Origin: Hyphomicrobiales bacterium
GTDB lineage: Bacteria; Pseudomonadota; Alphaproteobacteria; Rhizobiales; Rhodobiaceae
Direction of reading: 5' to 3'
DNA length: 64,000 bases
NCBI GenBank assembly: GCA_002869065.1
Contig: PKTR01000002.1
Span: forward strand, 124,001-188,000
The position numbers and the translations under genes are program-made. Every line of letters begins with the position of its first letter. Within the stretch, counting starts at the first letter, position 1. Positions 9,137 through 18,569 of this stretch are shown in pieces. The notes under the pieces are model-generated. The model had not been told where the DNA came from and did not search any database. It saw only the letters and a program-made list of their open reading frames with translations.

Positions 9137-9948
9137 CCGAACCGGCCGGTAATGTAGTCCTGGGTGCGCTTGTCGTGCGTATTGGTGAAGATGTGTTCGG
9201 TCGTTCCCTCTTCGACGAGAACTCCGAGATGGAAGAATGCCGTACGCTGTGACACACGCGCCGCCTGCTGCATCGAGTGCGTCACGATGACGATCGTGTA
9301 GTTTTCGCGCAGTTCGTCAATCAATTCCTCGACCTTGGCGGTCGCGATCGGATCGAGGGCCGAACACGGCTCGTCCATCAGGATCACTTCCGGGCTGACC
9401 GCGATCGCGCGTGCGATACACAGGCGCTGCTGCTGGCCGCCGGACAGGCCGGTGCCGGGCGCGTCGAGACGGTCCTTGACCTCGTTCCACAGACCGGCCT
9501 TCTGCAGGCCGGAGGCGACGATCTCGTCGAGCGCGGCCTTGTTGCGGGCAAGGCCGTGGATGCGCGGGCCGTAGGCAACGTTGTCGTAGATCGACTTCGG
9601 AAACGGGTTCGGCTTCTGAAACACCATGCCGACCTTGGCACGAAGCTGCACCGGGTCGACCTTGGGGTCGTAGATATCTTCGCCGTCGATGAGGATCTTG
9701 CCCTCGACGCGGCAGATATCGATGGTGTCGTTCATCCGGTTGATCGAACGCAGGAAGGTCGACTTGCCGCAGCCCGACGGGCCGATGAAGGCGGTGACGG
9801 AACGCGCGGGAATGTCTACGCTGACATCCTTGATGGCGTGGGTATCACCATAATAGACCTGCACTCCGCGGGCGACGATGGCGGGTTCGGCCGCACCGGC
9901 AGACGTGGATGTTTCGGCAGCCGCGTCGATTTTGGTGGCATCGTTCAT
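9133..9948 (-). CDS. pstB: Phosphate ABC transporter ATPase PstB
   Basis: A 271-residue ATPase with Walker [10 protein letters not shown] (56-64), a Q-loop, the ABC signature LSGGQQQR (168-175) and Walker B ILMDEP (189-194), followed by the D-loop SALDP. It energises high-affinity phosphate import by PstSCA at the inner membrane. A ~20-residue Ala/Thr-rich N-terminal extension precedes the usual start. The gene is 15 bases after pstA. The protein ends in the family-typical YITGRFG and its TAG stop lies inside the RIME-like repeat, so the repeat inserted at, or replaced, the exact end of the gene without changing the protein end. Confidence 0.96.
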   Translation of the reverse strand: MNDATKIDAAAETSTSAGAAEPAIVARGVQVYYGDTHAIKDVSVDIPARSVTAFIGPSGCGKSTFLRSINRMNDTIDICRVEGKILIDGEDIYDPKVDPVQLRAKVGMVFQKPNPFPKSIYDNVAYGPRIHGLARNKAALDEIVASGLQKAGLWNEVKDRLDAPGTGLSGGQQQRLCIARAIAVSPEVILMDEPCSALDPIATAKVEELIDELRENYTIVIVTHSMQQAARVSQRTAFFHLGVLVEEGTTEHIFTNTHDKRTQDYITGRFG

Positions 9949-9963
9949 TGGTCTGCACTCTCC

Positions 9964-11304
9964 TTACCAGCGGCGCTCGAACCTGCGGCGCAGGACAATT
10001 GCAACAATGTTCATGATCATCAGGAACAGAAGCAGGATGATGATCCCGCCCCAGGCTCGTTCGTAAAAGGCCGGATCGGCGCGCTTTGCCCATTCATAGA
10101 TCTGGGCGGGCATGGCCGAGTTCGGCGACAGGAAACCGGCCGCCACCCCATCGGGGAAATTCGACGCGATGAAGCCGACCATGCCAATCAGGAGCAGCGG
10201 CGCGGTTTCGCCGAGCGCCTGCGCCAGGCCGATGATGGTGCCGGTGAGAATACCGGGCATGGCCAGTGGCAGGACGTGATGGAAGATCGACTGCATCTTC
10301 GAGGCACCGACGCCGAGGGCGGCATCGCGGATCGACGGCGGCACCGCCTTCAGCGAGGCGCGCGTCGAGATGATGATTGTCGGCAGCGTCATCAGGGTCA
10401 GCACCAGACCACCGACCAGCGGCGCCGACTGCGGCAGGTGCGAAAACTGGATGAAGACCGCAAGTCCGAGAATGCCGAAGACGATCGAGGGCACGGCGGC
10501 GAGGTTCGAGATGTTGACCTCGATCAGATCGGTGAAGCGGTTCTGCGGGGCGAACTCTTCCAGATAGATGGAGGCCGCGACACCGATCGGCAGCGACAGG
10601 AACAGCACCACCAGCATCATGAAGAACGACCCGATCATCGAGACGCCCATGCCGGCCTGTTCGGGACGGGAGTCGGACGCGTCGCTTCCGAGAATGAAGT
10701 CCCAGTTGAAACGCTTCTCGACAATGCCGGCGTCCATCATCTGATCGATGAGATCGAGGTGCGCGGCGTCGAGATTCTTGTCGTTGACCAGGTCTTCGCG
10801 CTTCACACGGCCCTTCAGGTAGCCGTCGACGCGCGACGAGGCGATGAACTCGAAATCGATGGTCTTGCCGTACTGATCCGGGTTGGCGAGCGCATAGTCA
10901 CGCATGGTCGAGGCTGCGCCGGAAGACAGGATCTTGCGCAGATCCTTGGCCTTCATGTCGGTCTCGATCTTGGCGCCGGACAATTCGTTGGTGAGCGCCT
11001 TGGTGATGACAGTCCGGTATTTCGATGTCTTGACGACCGACTTCTCGGCTGAATCGATCTCGGCCTTGTTGAGCGTGATCGGTACCGTCACGAATGTCTG
11101 GCTGAACGCGCCGAGACCGTTCGACAGGATCGCCCACAACAGCGCGACAAGGAACAGTAGGCCGACCGAGATCGCGGCGATGCCGTAGATCTTGAACCGC
11201 TTCTCGGCGGCGTTGCGCTTTCGGGTCAGGGCGTCGACGGTCAGAAGCGACGTCTTTTTGCCGGCACCAGCCGCCGGCTTGGAGCTTGCGGTCGCGTCGG
11301 TCAT
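9964..11304 (-). CDS. pstA: Phosphate ABC transporter permease PstA with large N-terminal periplasmic insertion
   Basis: A 446-residue permease, about 150 residues longer than E. coli PstA. After a cytosolic start and one membrane helix (~38-60) comes a ~150-residue soluble region, then the BPD_transp_1 core (~230-440) with the EAA-type loop near RDAALGVGASKMQSIFHHVLPLAMPGI that contacts PstB. The extra region corresponds to the DUF3333-type extension found in many alphaproteobacterial PstA proteins. The ATG start at 11304 overlaps the pstC stop (ATGA), indicating translational coupling. A longer in-frame extension to 11772 lies inside pstC and is rejected. Confidence 0.95.
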   Translation of the reverse strand: MTDATASSKPAAGAGKKTSLLTVDALTRKRNAAEKRFKIYGIAAISVGLLFLVALLWAILSNGLGAFSQTFVTVPITLNKAEIDSAEKSVVKTSKYRTVITKALTNELSGAKIETDMKAKDLRKILSSGAASTMRDYALANPDQYGKTIDFEFIASSRVDGYLKGRVKREDLVNDKNLDAAHLDLIDQMMDAGIVEKRFNWDFILGSDASDSRPEQAGMGVSMIGSFFMMLVVLFLSLPIGVAASIYLEEFAPQNRFTDLIEVNISNLAAVPSIVFGILGLAVFIQFSHLPQSAPLVGGLVLTLMTLPTIIISTRASLKAVPPSIRDAALGVGASKMQSIFHHVLPLAMPGILTGTIIGLAQALGETAPLLLIGMVGFIASNFPDGVAAGFLSPNSAMPAQIYEWAKRADPAFYERAWGGIIILLLFLMIMNIVAIVLRRRFERRW

Positions 11305-12770
11305 TCGTACTGTTCCCGGTATTTGCGGACGATGTAGAGGGCCGCAATGTTGAGCCCAAGCGTGATGACGAAGAGCGTCATGCCGAGCGCGAAGGCAACC
11401 AGCGCCTCGGGCGAGGCAAAGTCGGCGTCGCCGGTCAACTGACTGACGATCTTGGCGGTTACGGTGGTCATGGCCTCGAGCGGGTTGAGGCTGAGACGGG
11501 CGGCGGCACCGGCACCGAGCACCACGATCATGGTCTCGCCGATGGCGCGCGAGGCGGCCAGCAGGATGGCGCCGACGATGCCCGGCAGCGCGGCCGGCAG
11601 GATGACCTGCTTGACGGTTTCGGAATGGGTCGCGCCGAGACCGAGCGACCCGTCGCGCATGGCCTGCGGCACGGCGTTGATGATGTCGTCGGAGAGCGAG
11701 CTGACGAACGGGATCAGCATGATGCCCATGACGAAGCCGGCGGTCAGCACCGAGGATGCGCCCTGCATCCACTCGACGCCGAGAGCGCCGTCCTTGCCGA
11801 AGACGCCGACAAGCAGCGGGCCGACGGTGAGCAGCGCAAAAAGGCCGTAGACGATGGTCGGGATACCGGCGAGCACTTCAAGCAACGGCTTGGCGACGGC
11901 GCGCACGGCGGGGCCGGCATATTCCGACAGGTAGATGGCGGCGAACAGGCCGATCGGCACGGCGACGGCCAGCGCGATGAAGGAGATATACAGCGTCGCC
12001 CAGATCAGCGGCACGATGCCGAGTTCCGATCCGCCGCCGAAGCTCGGCGACCAGGTCAGGCCGAAGAAGAAGTCGGCGGCCGGGAAAATGCGGAAGAATT
12101 CGACTGTGTTGAAAATCAGCGACAGCACGATGCCAAGCGTGGTGAGAATGGCGATCGAGGCGGCGCCGACGAGAATCCACAGAACGACGCGCTCAACGAC
12201 ATTGCGGGCGCGGAAGTCCTTGTGGGAACGCAGATAGGCCACGACGAACCCGGCAAGGCCAACGAAAATGACGATGATGGCCCGCCACAGCGAACCGATC
12301 GCGCTGAGTGTGCGGTAGCGCTGCGCGGCGCGCAGCGTTTCGGCGTTCACATCGCTGCCGAGCGCCACACCCACCTTGCCGAGGCGATCGCGTACATCGG
12401 TGAATTCGGTGCGGATCGAACCGGCCTGTTCGGGCGTCATCGCGCCGGCTTCGACGGCGACGTCGAGGCCGTTGGCGACGCGCTCCACGTCACTCATGAC
12501 CAGATCGAGCGAACTCGCGGCGATCGACTTCTCGGAGATCAGCGAGGAGACCTGGGCGTTGATCACAACGGGCTGGACGGCGAGCCAGACCAGAAGAACG
12601 AGAAGAGACGGCAGCAGAACCATCAGCACCGCGTGCCAGCCATAGTAGCTTGGCAGCGAATGGAGGATGCGACTGTCGCCTCCGGCGGACCTCAATGCCC
12701 TGGCCCGGCCGAGAGCATACCCGACAACGGCCAAGGCCAGCAGTACCAGGAAGACCAACGAGAGTGACAT
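11301..12770 (-). CDS. pstC: Phosphate ABC transporter permease PstC with N-terminal extension
   Basis: A 489-residue permease, ~170 residues longer than E. coli PstC. The N-terminal part has a signal-anchor-like helix, a second helix (~47-67), a ~75-residue soluble segment and a third helix (~160-180). The typical PstC core follows, with GIPTIVYGLFALLTVG and the EAA loop GLGATHSETVKQVILPAALPGI. It forms the phosphate channel with PstA. A hairpin terminator or attenuator sits between pstS and pstC, so pstC should be expressed below pstS. The extended PstC and extended PstA occur together, which suggests that the two extra soluble regions face each other in the periplasm (inference). Confidence 0.95.
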   Translation of the reverse strand: MSLSLVFLVLLALAVVGYALGRARALRSAGGDSRILHSLPSYYGWHAVLMVLLPSLLVLLVWLAVQPVVINAQVSSLISEKSIAASSLDLVMSDVERVANGLDVAVEAGAMTPEQAGSIRTEFTDVRDRLGKVGVALGSDVNAETLRAAQRYRTLSAIGSLWRAIIVIFVGLAGFVVAYLRSHKDFRARNVVERVVLWILVGAASIAILTTLGIVLSLIFNTVEFFRIFPAADFFFGLTWSPSFGGGSELGIVPLIWATLYISFIALAVAVPIGLFAAIYLSEYAGPAVRAVAKPLLEVLAGIPTIVYGLFALLTVGPLLVGVFGKDGALGVEWMQGASSVLTAGFVMGIMLIPFVSSLSDDIINAVPQAMRDGSLGLGATHSETVKQVILPAALPGIVGAILLAASRAIGETMIVVLGAGAAARLSLNPLEAMTTVTAKIVSQLTGDADFASPEALVAFALGMTLFVITLGLNIAALYIVRKYREQYE

Positions 12771-12790
12771 GAGGAATACCCAACAGGCGG

Positions 12791-12824
12791 AAAAGAGAAG
12801 AAAGGGCGGCCGAAGCCGCCCTTT
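12791..12824 (-). terminator. UUCG-loop hairpin between pstS and pstC, terminator or attenuator
   Basis: In the minus-strand transcript AAAGGGCGGC pairs perfectly with GCCGCCCTTT around a TTCG tetraloop (12801-12824), followed by the pyrimidine tract CTTCTCTTTT. It is a strong intrinsic terminator signal placed 16 bases after the pstS stop. Partial read-through is expected so that the binding protein is made in excess of the permeases, a known arrangement in binding-protein operons. Confidence 0.8.
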
Positions 12825-12839
12825 CGAACTTCGGGCTTA

Positions 12840-13895
12840 TTACTGGCCCATCGTCTGTTCGGCTTCAACCGCGGCCTGAGTCGCGGCCAGTTCCGGATCG
12901 GAAACCAGGCCGTACTCGGCGAGCGGGCCGTCACCGCCGGCGATTTCGTCGGAGACGAAGAACTGGGCGTATTCCTTGAGGCCCGGGATCACGCCGATAT
13001 GCGCCTTCTTGACGTAGAAGAACAGCGGGCGGGAGACCGGATACTCACCGGAAGCGATCGACGCGGTCGACGGGGTCACGCCGGACATGGTCGCAACCTG
13101 CAGCTTGTCGGTGTTGTTCTCGTAGAACGCCAGACCGAACACGCCGATGCCATCCTTGTTGGAGTCGATGCGGGCGAGGGTCTCGGTGTAGTCACCGTCG
13201 ATGTCGACCGACAGACCGTCGGTGCGCAGCGCGATGCAAGCCTTCTCGGCGGCCTTCTTCTTGGCCTTGTCCGAGTCGCCTTCAGCGGCGGCGAGGAAGG
13301 CCTCGAAGTCGCCGGTGGCTTCGCAGCCGGCCAGGATGACCTTGTCTTCGAAGACTTCACGGGTGCCGTGCTTGGTGCCCGGGACGAAGGCCATGATCGG
13401 CTGAGCCGGGAGTTCCGCGTTCACGTCCTTCCAGGTCTTGTTCGGATTGTCGACGATCTTGCCGTCAACGACGACCTTGTCGGACAGGGCCTTGTACCAG
13501 TCAGCCGGGGTGAAGGCGAACGAGTTGCCGTTGATGTCGGAGGCAAACACGATGCCGTCGTAGCCGATGCGGACTTCGACGATGTCCTTCACGCCGTTCT
13601 CGGCGCAGGTCTTGATTTCCTTGTCCTTGATCTTGCGCGAGGCATTGGCGATGTCGATGGTGTTCTCACCAACGCCGGTGCAGAACTTCTTCAGGCCGGC
13701 CGACGAGCCGCCCGATTCAACGACCGGGGTCGGGAAATCGGTGTTCTCGCCGAACGCTTCAGCGACGATCGAGGCATACGGCAGGACGGTGGAGGAACCG
13801 GCAATCTGGATCTGATCGCGAGCCTGGGCAGCACCGGCAAACATGGTTCCGGCGACGGCAAGCGCGGCGGCGCTCGCAAAAGTGGCGAATTTCAC
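12840..13895 (-). CDS. pstS: Phosphate-binding periplasmic protein PstS
   Basis: A 351-residue exported protein. The start is GTG 13895, preceded by AAGGGAGAGG; this gives a clean signal peptide (VKFATFASAAALAVAGTMFAGAAQA) followed by RDQIQIAGSSTVLPY, the family's phosphate-binding SST-type loop. An upstream ATG at 13982 would spoil the signal peptide. Further ligand elements are ESGGSSAGLKKFC and PGTKHGTREVFED. Five or so Cys residues in the mature part suggest disulfides. It captures phosphate for PstCAB. A Pho-box-like site lies about 120 bases upstream, making this the likely promoter-proximal gene of the pst-phoU-phoB unit. Confidence 0.95.
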   Translation of the reverse strand: MKFATFASAAALAVAGTMFAGAAQARDQIQIAGSSTVLPYASIVAEAFGENTDFPTPVVESGGSSAGLKKFCTGVGENTIDIANASRKIKDKEIKTCAENGVKDIVEVRIGYDGIVFASDINGNSFAFTPADWYKALSDKVVVDGKIVDNPNKTWKDVNAELPAQPIMAFVPGTKHGTREVFEDKVILAGCEATGDFEAFLAAAEGDSDKAKKKAAEKACIALRTDGLSVDIDGDYTETLARIDSNKDGIGVFGLAFYENNTDKLQVATMSGVTPSTASIASGEYPVSRPLFFYVKKAHIGVIPGLKEYAQFFVSDEIAGGDGPLAEYGLVSDPELAATQAAVEAEQTMGQ

Positions 13896-14002
13896 GTGAC
13901 CTCTCCCTTGAAATGTAGGTCTTGAAGCAGGAGCGCGACATGCCGCCGCGGTCGTTCCGCAGCCATGTCGCAAAGACGACACTAGTGCCGTCGCGCAATC
14001 CT

Positions 14003-14034
14003 TTTATGATCTTTGCTTGTAAGTTTTGTGACAG
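14003..14034 (-). promoter_or_regulatory. Pho box and -10 element upstream of pstS
   Basis: On the minus strand CTGTCAC-AAAA-CTTACAA (14017-14034) resembles the PhoB consensus CTGTCAT-N4-CTGTCAT: 6 of 7 in the first half, 4 of 7 in the second, and an A-rich 4-base spacer. Eight bases downstream is CATAAA (14003-14008), a reasonable -10, and no -35 is evident, as is usual for PhoB-activated promoters. The first half is also part of a perfect inverted repeat ACAGTA-N5-TACTGT. The site lies just beyond the phoR stop, so pstS has its own promoter. Confidence 0.7.
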
Positions 14035-14063
14035 TATAATCTACTGTTTTTATTGGATTATTT

Positions 14064-15404
14064 TTATTCGTTTGAATCTTTTGCGACAGACTCGCCGGAA
14101 TCCAGCCAAACTGTGAAGGTCGAGCCCTCGCCGGGCTCGCTTTCAACGGCAAGGCGACCGCGATGGCGGGCGAGGATGTGTTTGACGATGGCGAGGCCGA
14201 GGCCGGTGCCCTTCTGCTCACGGCTGGTAACGACGTCGACGCGGTAGAATCGCTCGGTCAGACGCGGCACGTGCTCCTCGGCGATGCCCTGCCCCCAGTC
14301 GCGCACGGAAACGGCAATCCGTTCCGGCCCGCCGTTTTCGCGCACCCGACGGGCGCCGATGCGCACCCGGCCTCCCGAACCGCCGTATTTGATCGCGTTT
14401 TCCGTGAGATTCTCGAAAACCTGCACGAGTTCATCGCGGTCACCACGAACGATCAGCGGGTCGGCCGGCAATTCCTTTTCGATCACCACGCCGTTTTCCT
14501 CGGCGAGCGGCGTCAGCGCGTCGGCCACATGGGTCAGGGCGGCGGTCATATCGACGGGATCGGTCGGCCGGACATGGGCGCGCATCTCGATGCGCGACAG
14601 CGACAGGAGGTCGTCGATCAGGCGCGCCATGCGGCCGGCCTGATCGCGCATGATGCCTAGAAAGCGTTCGCGGGCGTTCGGATCGTCCTTTGCCGGTCCC
14701 TGCAACGTGTCGATGAAACCGGTGAGCGAGGCAAGCGGGGTGCGCAGCTCATGGCTCGCATTGGCCACGAAATCCGCCCGCATGCGCTCGAGGCGATGCT
14801 GCTCGGTCAGGTCGTGGACAACGACAAGGACGAAATCGGGATGCGGCCCGGCGCGGCCACGGCGCGCCGACGGCACTTCGAGCGACGTGATGTAGGCCTC
14901 GAACAGGCGTTCGGTCGGCACCTTCTCGGACCAGCGGATGCGTTCGGCGGGCTTGCCGGCGGCAACCCGGTCGAGCGCCTCGAGGAAGGACGGCATGCGC
15001 AGCTTGAACGACAGCGGATCGCCGGGGCGGACCGCGCCCAACTCCTGATCGACGGCGGCGTTGGCGTAGCGGACGATGCCGCGGCCGTCGGTGATGAAGC
15101 AGGGCTGCGGCAACGCCTCGACGACCGATTTCATGGACGTGCTCGGCCAGACCGGGCTGCGCTTCTCTTCCTTCGGGGCAGCGGTCTCGACCGGACGCCT
15201 CGGCTGCAACATCGCAGCCGACAGCACGACCAGCGCCGCGCCGGTCGCGGCAAAGCCGAGCGGTAGGCCGGCCGTGAAGACGGCGGCGGCCAGCACGGCG
15301 ATCGCCGTCAGCACCGGCCAGCGCGCGTCGAACAGGCGGCGGGCAAACTGCTTCACCTCGTTGTCCGGCCCGTTCCGGCCCATCTGGTCGTCAACTCCGC
15401 TCAT
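14064..15404 (-). CDS. phoR: Phosphate regulon sensor histidine kinase PhoR
   Basis: A 446-residue kinase. Two hydrophobic segments at ~27-46 and ~49-66 anchor it in the membrane with little periplasmic part, as in other PhoR proteins. A PAS domain follows (~90-200), then HisKA with His218 in [10 protein letters not shown], and HATPase_c with the N box ([10 protein letters not shown]), G1 box (RDWGQGI) and G2 box ([12 protein letters not shown]). It phosphorylates PhoB under phosphate limitation, with input from PstSCAB and PhoU. Start ATG 15404 follows GGGAGAG; the frame stays open far upstream into the opposite ppk2 gene, and that part is rejected. It is divergent from ppk2. Confidence 0.94.
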   Translation of the reverse strand: MSGVDDQMGRNGPDNEVKQFARRLFDARWPVLTAIAVLAAAVFTAGLPLGFAATGAALVVLSAAMLQPRRPVETAAPKEEKRSPVWPSTSMKSVVEALPQPCFITDGRGIVRYANAAVDQELGAVRPGDPLSFKLRMPSFLEALDRVAAGKPAERIRWSEKVPTERLFEAYITSLEVPSARRGRAGPHPDFVLVVVHDLTEQHRLERMRADFVANASHELRTPLASLTGFIDTLQGPAKDDPNARERFLGIMRDQAGRMARLIDDLLSLSRIEMRAHVRPTDPVDMTAALTHVADALTPLAEENGVVIEKELPADPLIVRGDRDELVQVFENLTENAIKYGGSGGRVRIGARRVRENGGPERIAVSVRDWGQGIAEEHVPRLTERFYRVDVVTSREQKGTGLGLAIVKHILARHRGRLAVESEPGEGSTFTVWLDSGESVAKDSNE

Positions 15405-15644
15405 GACTCTCCCAACCCGTGGCCCCGATACGAGGTGTTGCTGCGGGCTTCGCCCTTGCGGGCGGCATTCCCCATGTTCGACATCGCGGAGACCGTGCCG
15501 GATCTCCGCCTTATGCAATTGGCCGCAGGCATTCACCACGATATCATTGCGGCAGCGCCCGGCGCGGGGACCGACAATGCCGGTTCTCGACGACGAAATG
15601 ATGAACCCTTTTTTGTAGCCGGCGCAACATTTTACGAGGATGGC

Positions 15645-16508
15645 GTGACAACAAAGACACCCGCGGCAAGCGATTTCGACCTTGAGAATCCCAAGTTGCC
15701 GGAGGAAATCGACGACAAGGCCTTCGGCTCGGGCGGCTACCCGCACAAGAAGCCGATGGACCGCAAGGACTACGAGAAGGCGCTCTACGACCTTCAGGTC
15801 GAACTGGTGAAGGCGCAGGCCTGGGCACGCGAGGAAGGCAAGCGCCTCGTCGTCGTGTTCGAGGGTCGCGATGCAGCCGGCAAGGGCGGCACGATCAAGC
15901 GGTTCACCGGCAATCTCAATCCGCGCTACGCCCGTGTCGTCGCACTCGCCAAGCCGACCGACCGCGAACAAGGCCAGTGGTATTTCCAGCGCTATATCGA
16001 GCAGCTGCCGACCAAGGGCGAGTTCGCCCTGTTCGACCGCTCCTGGTACAATCGCGGCGTGGTCGAGCGGGTCATGGGCTTTTGCACCGAAGACGAAAGC
16101 GAGGCGTTCCTGAAGGAAGTGCCGCGCTTCGAGGACATGCTGATCGACGACGGCGTCATCCTGATCAAGTTCTGGCTCAATATCGGCCGCGAGATGCAGC
16201 TCAAGCGCTTCCACGAACGGCGCCACGACCCGGTGAAGATCTGGAAGCTGTCGCCGATCGACGTCAAGTCGCTCGGCATGTGGGACGAGTACACCGCCGC
16301 GCGCAACCGCATGCTCGATATGACCCACACCGACCACGCGCCGTGGACGATCATCCGCGCCAACGACAAGAAGCGGGCGCGGCTGAACGCCATCCGCCAT
16401 GTGCTGTTGCAGCTCAACTATCCGGACAAGGACCGCAAGGCGATCGGCGCCGTCGACGAAGAGATCGTCGGGACGGGTCCCGGCTTCCTGCTGCGCGGGC
16501 AGGAATAG
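15645..16508 (+). CDS. ppk2: Polyphosphate kinase 2
   Basis: A 287-residue cytosolic kinase of the PPK2 family, which moves phosphate between polyphosphate and nucleoside di- or monophosphates. Walker [10 protein letters not shown] is at 74-82 and Walker B FDRSWYNR at 130-137; the lid region follows with [17 protein letters not shown]. One-domain length fits class I (NDP-phosphorylating) enzymes, but the class is not certain by eye. The start chosen is GTG 15645 after GAGG; the frame is open back to 15435, but that part has no PPK2 similarity. The gene faces away from phoR, fitting a role in using stored phosphate. The divergent 240-base spacer holds no convincing Pho box. Confidence 0.9.
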   Translation: MTTKTPAASDFDLENPKLPEEIDDKAFGSGGYPHKKPMDRKDYEKALYDLQVELVKAQAWAREEGKRLVVVFEGRDAAGKGGTIKRFTGNLNPRYARVVALAKPTDREQGQWYFQRYIEQLPTKGEFALFDRSWYNRGVVERVMGFCTEDESEAFLKEVPRFEDMLIDDGVILIKFWLNIGREMQLKRFHERRHDPVKIWKLSPIDVKSLGMWDEYTAARNRMLDMTHTDHAPWTIIRANDKKRARLNAIRHVLLQLNYPDKDRKAIGAVDEEIVGTGPGFLLRGQE

Positions 16509-16510
16509 GC

Positions 16511-16822
16511 ATGGGCTGGCGACGACAGGCCAGTCCCGGTGTTCTGGCGCTGCTAATTGCGGCGGCGGGCACCCCTGCCACCGCCGGCACCTGTATCATC
16601 ACGCTGAACCACTACGACCGGGTCGCCGCCGTCCACGGCAAGGCCGATCCGGCTGCGTTCTGCCAGTCGTTCTCGGCCGATTTCCGCGCCAATTCGTGCC
16701 GTGGGGTCCGCCCCGGCTGGAGCCGCTCGGCGTGCGATGCCTATCGCTTCCGGGAGTCCGCCTATCTCGCCAAGGTCATGCCCGGCTATCACGACTGGTC
16801 GGTGATCTTCCGCCGCGACTGA
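16511..16822 (+). CDS. Small exported protein with four cysteines, unknown function
   Basis: A 103-residue protein starting 2 bases after the ppk2 stop, so probably cotranscribed. The N terminus MGWRRQ plus a hydrophobic stretch (GVLALLIAAAG) and TPATAG gives a plausible signal peptide cut near residue 25. The mature ~78 residues carry four cysteines (about 27, 49, 62, 74), enough for two disulfides, and end in a tyrosine-rich YHDWSVIFRRD. No family is recognised. An ordinary exported protein of unknown role is the safest call. Confidence 0.6.
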   Translation: MGWRRQASPGVLALLIAAAGTPATAGTCIITLNHYDRVAAVHGKADPAAFCQSFSADFRANSCRGVRPGWSRSACDAYRFRESAYLAKVMPGYHDWSVIFRRD

Positions 16823-16908
16823 GGCGACGCCGCCGGTGGACAGGCCGGGGACGTCATGGCAAACGGGAACGGGGCGGCAGATGGCCGCCAACGCACGGAA
16901 CGAGGCCC

Positions 16909-17487
16909 ATGCTGCAGGTTGAACCGACGGCTATTCCCGGTGTCCTGATCGTCACGCCGAAACGGCACAGCGACGCGCGTGGCTTCTTTTCCGAGGTCTA
17001 CAACACGGAGCGCTGGCGCGAGGCCGGCATCGACGCCGATTTCGTGCAGGACAATCAGTCTCTGTCGCGCGAAGCCGGCACGATCCGCGGTCTGCATTTC
17101 CAGATCCCGCCGCGCGAGCAAGGGAAATTGGTGCGTGTCACGCATGGTTCGATCCTTGACGTTGCGGTCGATATCCGGCGCGGCTCGCCGACCTTCGGCC
17201 AGGTGGTCGAGGTCGAGCTTTCGGCCGTCAACTGGCGCCAGCTCTGGCTGCCGGCGGGAATGGCACACGGATTCTGCACCCTCGAGCGCGATACCGAGGT
17301 GATCTACAAGGTGACTGCCGGCTACGCGCCGGAGGCCGAACGGGGCATCGCCTTCGACGATCCGGCACTCGGCATAGGCTGGCCGGTTTCGGGCAAACAG
17401 GCGATCCTGGCGGACCGCGACCGGACGTTCCCGCCGCTTTCCGAGCTGCCGGACTACTTCACCTTCGAGGGCGAACAGGACCAATGA
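16909..17487 (+). CDS. rfbC: dTDP-4-dehydrorhamnose 3,5-epimerase RfbC/RmlC
   Basis: A 192-residue cupin enzyme that epimerises dTDP-4-keto-6-deoxyglucose at C3 and C5, the third step of dTDP-L-rhamnose synthesis. Catalytic His63 is in RGLHFQIPP; other family features are [20 protein letters not shown] and [10 protein letters not shown]. Start ATG 16909 gives the usual length. It is the first gene of rfbC-rfbB-rfbD; its ATGA overlaps the rfbB start (17484-17487). L-Rhamnose made here would go to O-antigen or exopolysaccharide. Confidence 0.95.
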   Translation: MLQVEPTAIPGVLIVTPKRHSDARGFFSEVYNTERWREAGIDADFVQDNQSLSREAGTIRGLHFQIPPREQGKLVRVTHGSILDVAVDIRRGSPTFGQVVEVELSAVNWRQLWLPAGMAHGFCTLERDTEVIYKVTAGYAPEAERGIAFDDPALGIGWPVSGKQAILADRDRTFPPLSELPDYFTFEGEQDQ

Positions 17488-18569
17488 GCGCCGAGGCGAG
17501 CGACATTGCGGGCATGCGCGTTCTGGTGACCGGCGGGGCCGGCTTCATCGGCTCGGCGGTGTGCCACTATCTGGTCGGGGAACTCGGAGCCTCCGTCGTC
17601 AATGTCGACAAGCTGACCTACGCGGCGAACCTTTCCTCGCTCGCGGCGATCGCGGATTGCCCGGCTTACGATTTCGTCGAAGCAGACATTTGCGACCGCG
17701 CGGCGATGGACGCGGTGTTCGCGCGCTTTTCGCCAGACGCGGTGCTGCATCTGGCGGCGGAAAGCCATGTCGACCGCTCGATCACCGGCGCGGCAGATTT
17801 CATTTCGACCAACATCGTCGGCACCTTCACGCTGCTCGAGGCCGCGCGTCTCTACCTCGACACACTCGCTGCCGACAAGCGTGAGCGCTTCCGCTTCGTC
17901 CATGTCTCAACCGATGAGGTCTACGGCTCGCTCGGCGCGGAGGGACTGTTCCGCGAGGACACGCCGTACGATCCGAGTTCGCCCTATTCGGCATCCAAGG
18001 CCGCGTCCGACCATCTGGCGATCGCCTGGGGCCGGACCTATCGCTTGCCGGTGATCGTCTCGAACTGCTCGAACAATTACGGCCCCTGCCAGTTGCCGGA
18101 AAAGCTCATCCCGCTGACCATCCTGAACGCGCTTTCCGGCGATCCCCTGCCGGTCTATGGCAGCGGCGCCAATGTGCGCGACTGGCTTCATGTCGATGAC
18201 CACGCCCGCGCGCTCGTCACGGTGATGACGAAGGGCCGGATCGGCGAGAAATACAACATCGGCGGCCATGCCGAGCGCACCAATCTGCAGGTGGTCGAGG
18301 CGATCTGCGCCCTGCTCGACCGCCTCGCGCCGACCGACCATCCGCATCGCGACCTCATCACCTTCGTTGCCGACCGGCCGGGCCACGATCTGCGCTATGC
18401 GATCGATGCCGGCAAGATCACGGCGGAACTCGGCTGGGCGCCGCAAGAAAGTTTCGAGAGCGGGCTTGAGAAGACCGTGCGCTGGTATCTCGACAATCGC
18501 GCCTGGTGGGAACCGTTGCGGCATCATTCGACGGAGCGGCTCGGGTTGTTGCGGGAGACGCCGGCGTGA
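17484..18569 (+). CDS. rfbB: dTDP-glucose 4,6-dehydratase RfbB/RmlB
   Basis: A 361-residue extended SDR enzyme converting dTDP-glucose to dTDP-4-keto-6-deoxyglucose with bound NAD. The Rossmann motif [10 protein letters not shown] is at ~17-26, STDEVYGS at ~142-149 and the catalytic YSASK (Tyr168, Lys172) follows; [15 protein letters not shown] is the substrate loop of this family. It is the second step enzyme, coupled to rfbC by an ATGA overlap and to rfbD by a GTGA overlap. The last ~15 residues ([10 protein letters not shown]) are variable. Confidence 0.95.
   Translation: MSAEASDIAGMRVLVTGGAGFIGSAVCHYLVGELGASVVNVDKLTYAANLSSLAAIADCPAYDFVEADICDRAAMDAVFARFSPDAVLHLAAESHVDRSITGAADFISTNIVGTFTLLEAARLYLDTLAADKRERFRFVHVSTDEVYGSLGAEGLFREDTPYDPSSPYSASKAASDHLAIAWGRTYRLPVIVSNCSNNYGPCQLPEKLIPLTILNALSGDPLPVYGSGANVRDWLHVDDHARALVTVMTKGRIGEKYNIGGHAERTNLQVVEAICALLDRLAPTDHPHRDLITFVADRPGHDLRYAIDAGKITAELGWAPQESFESGLEKTVRWYLDNRAWWEPLRHHSTERLGLLRETPA

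Noticed and set aside
9277-12767. Plus-strand frames of 591 and 493 codons opposite pstB-pstA-pstC
   Set aside because: Same shadow composition; the minus strand has complete Pst proteins with all motifs.
15405-16400. Upstream part of the phoR reading frame
   Set aside because: It runs opposite to ppk2 and has no membrane or sensor pattern; a good ribosome site and start exist at 15404.
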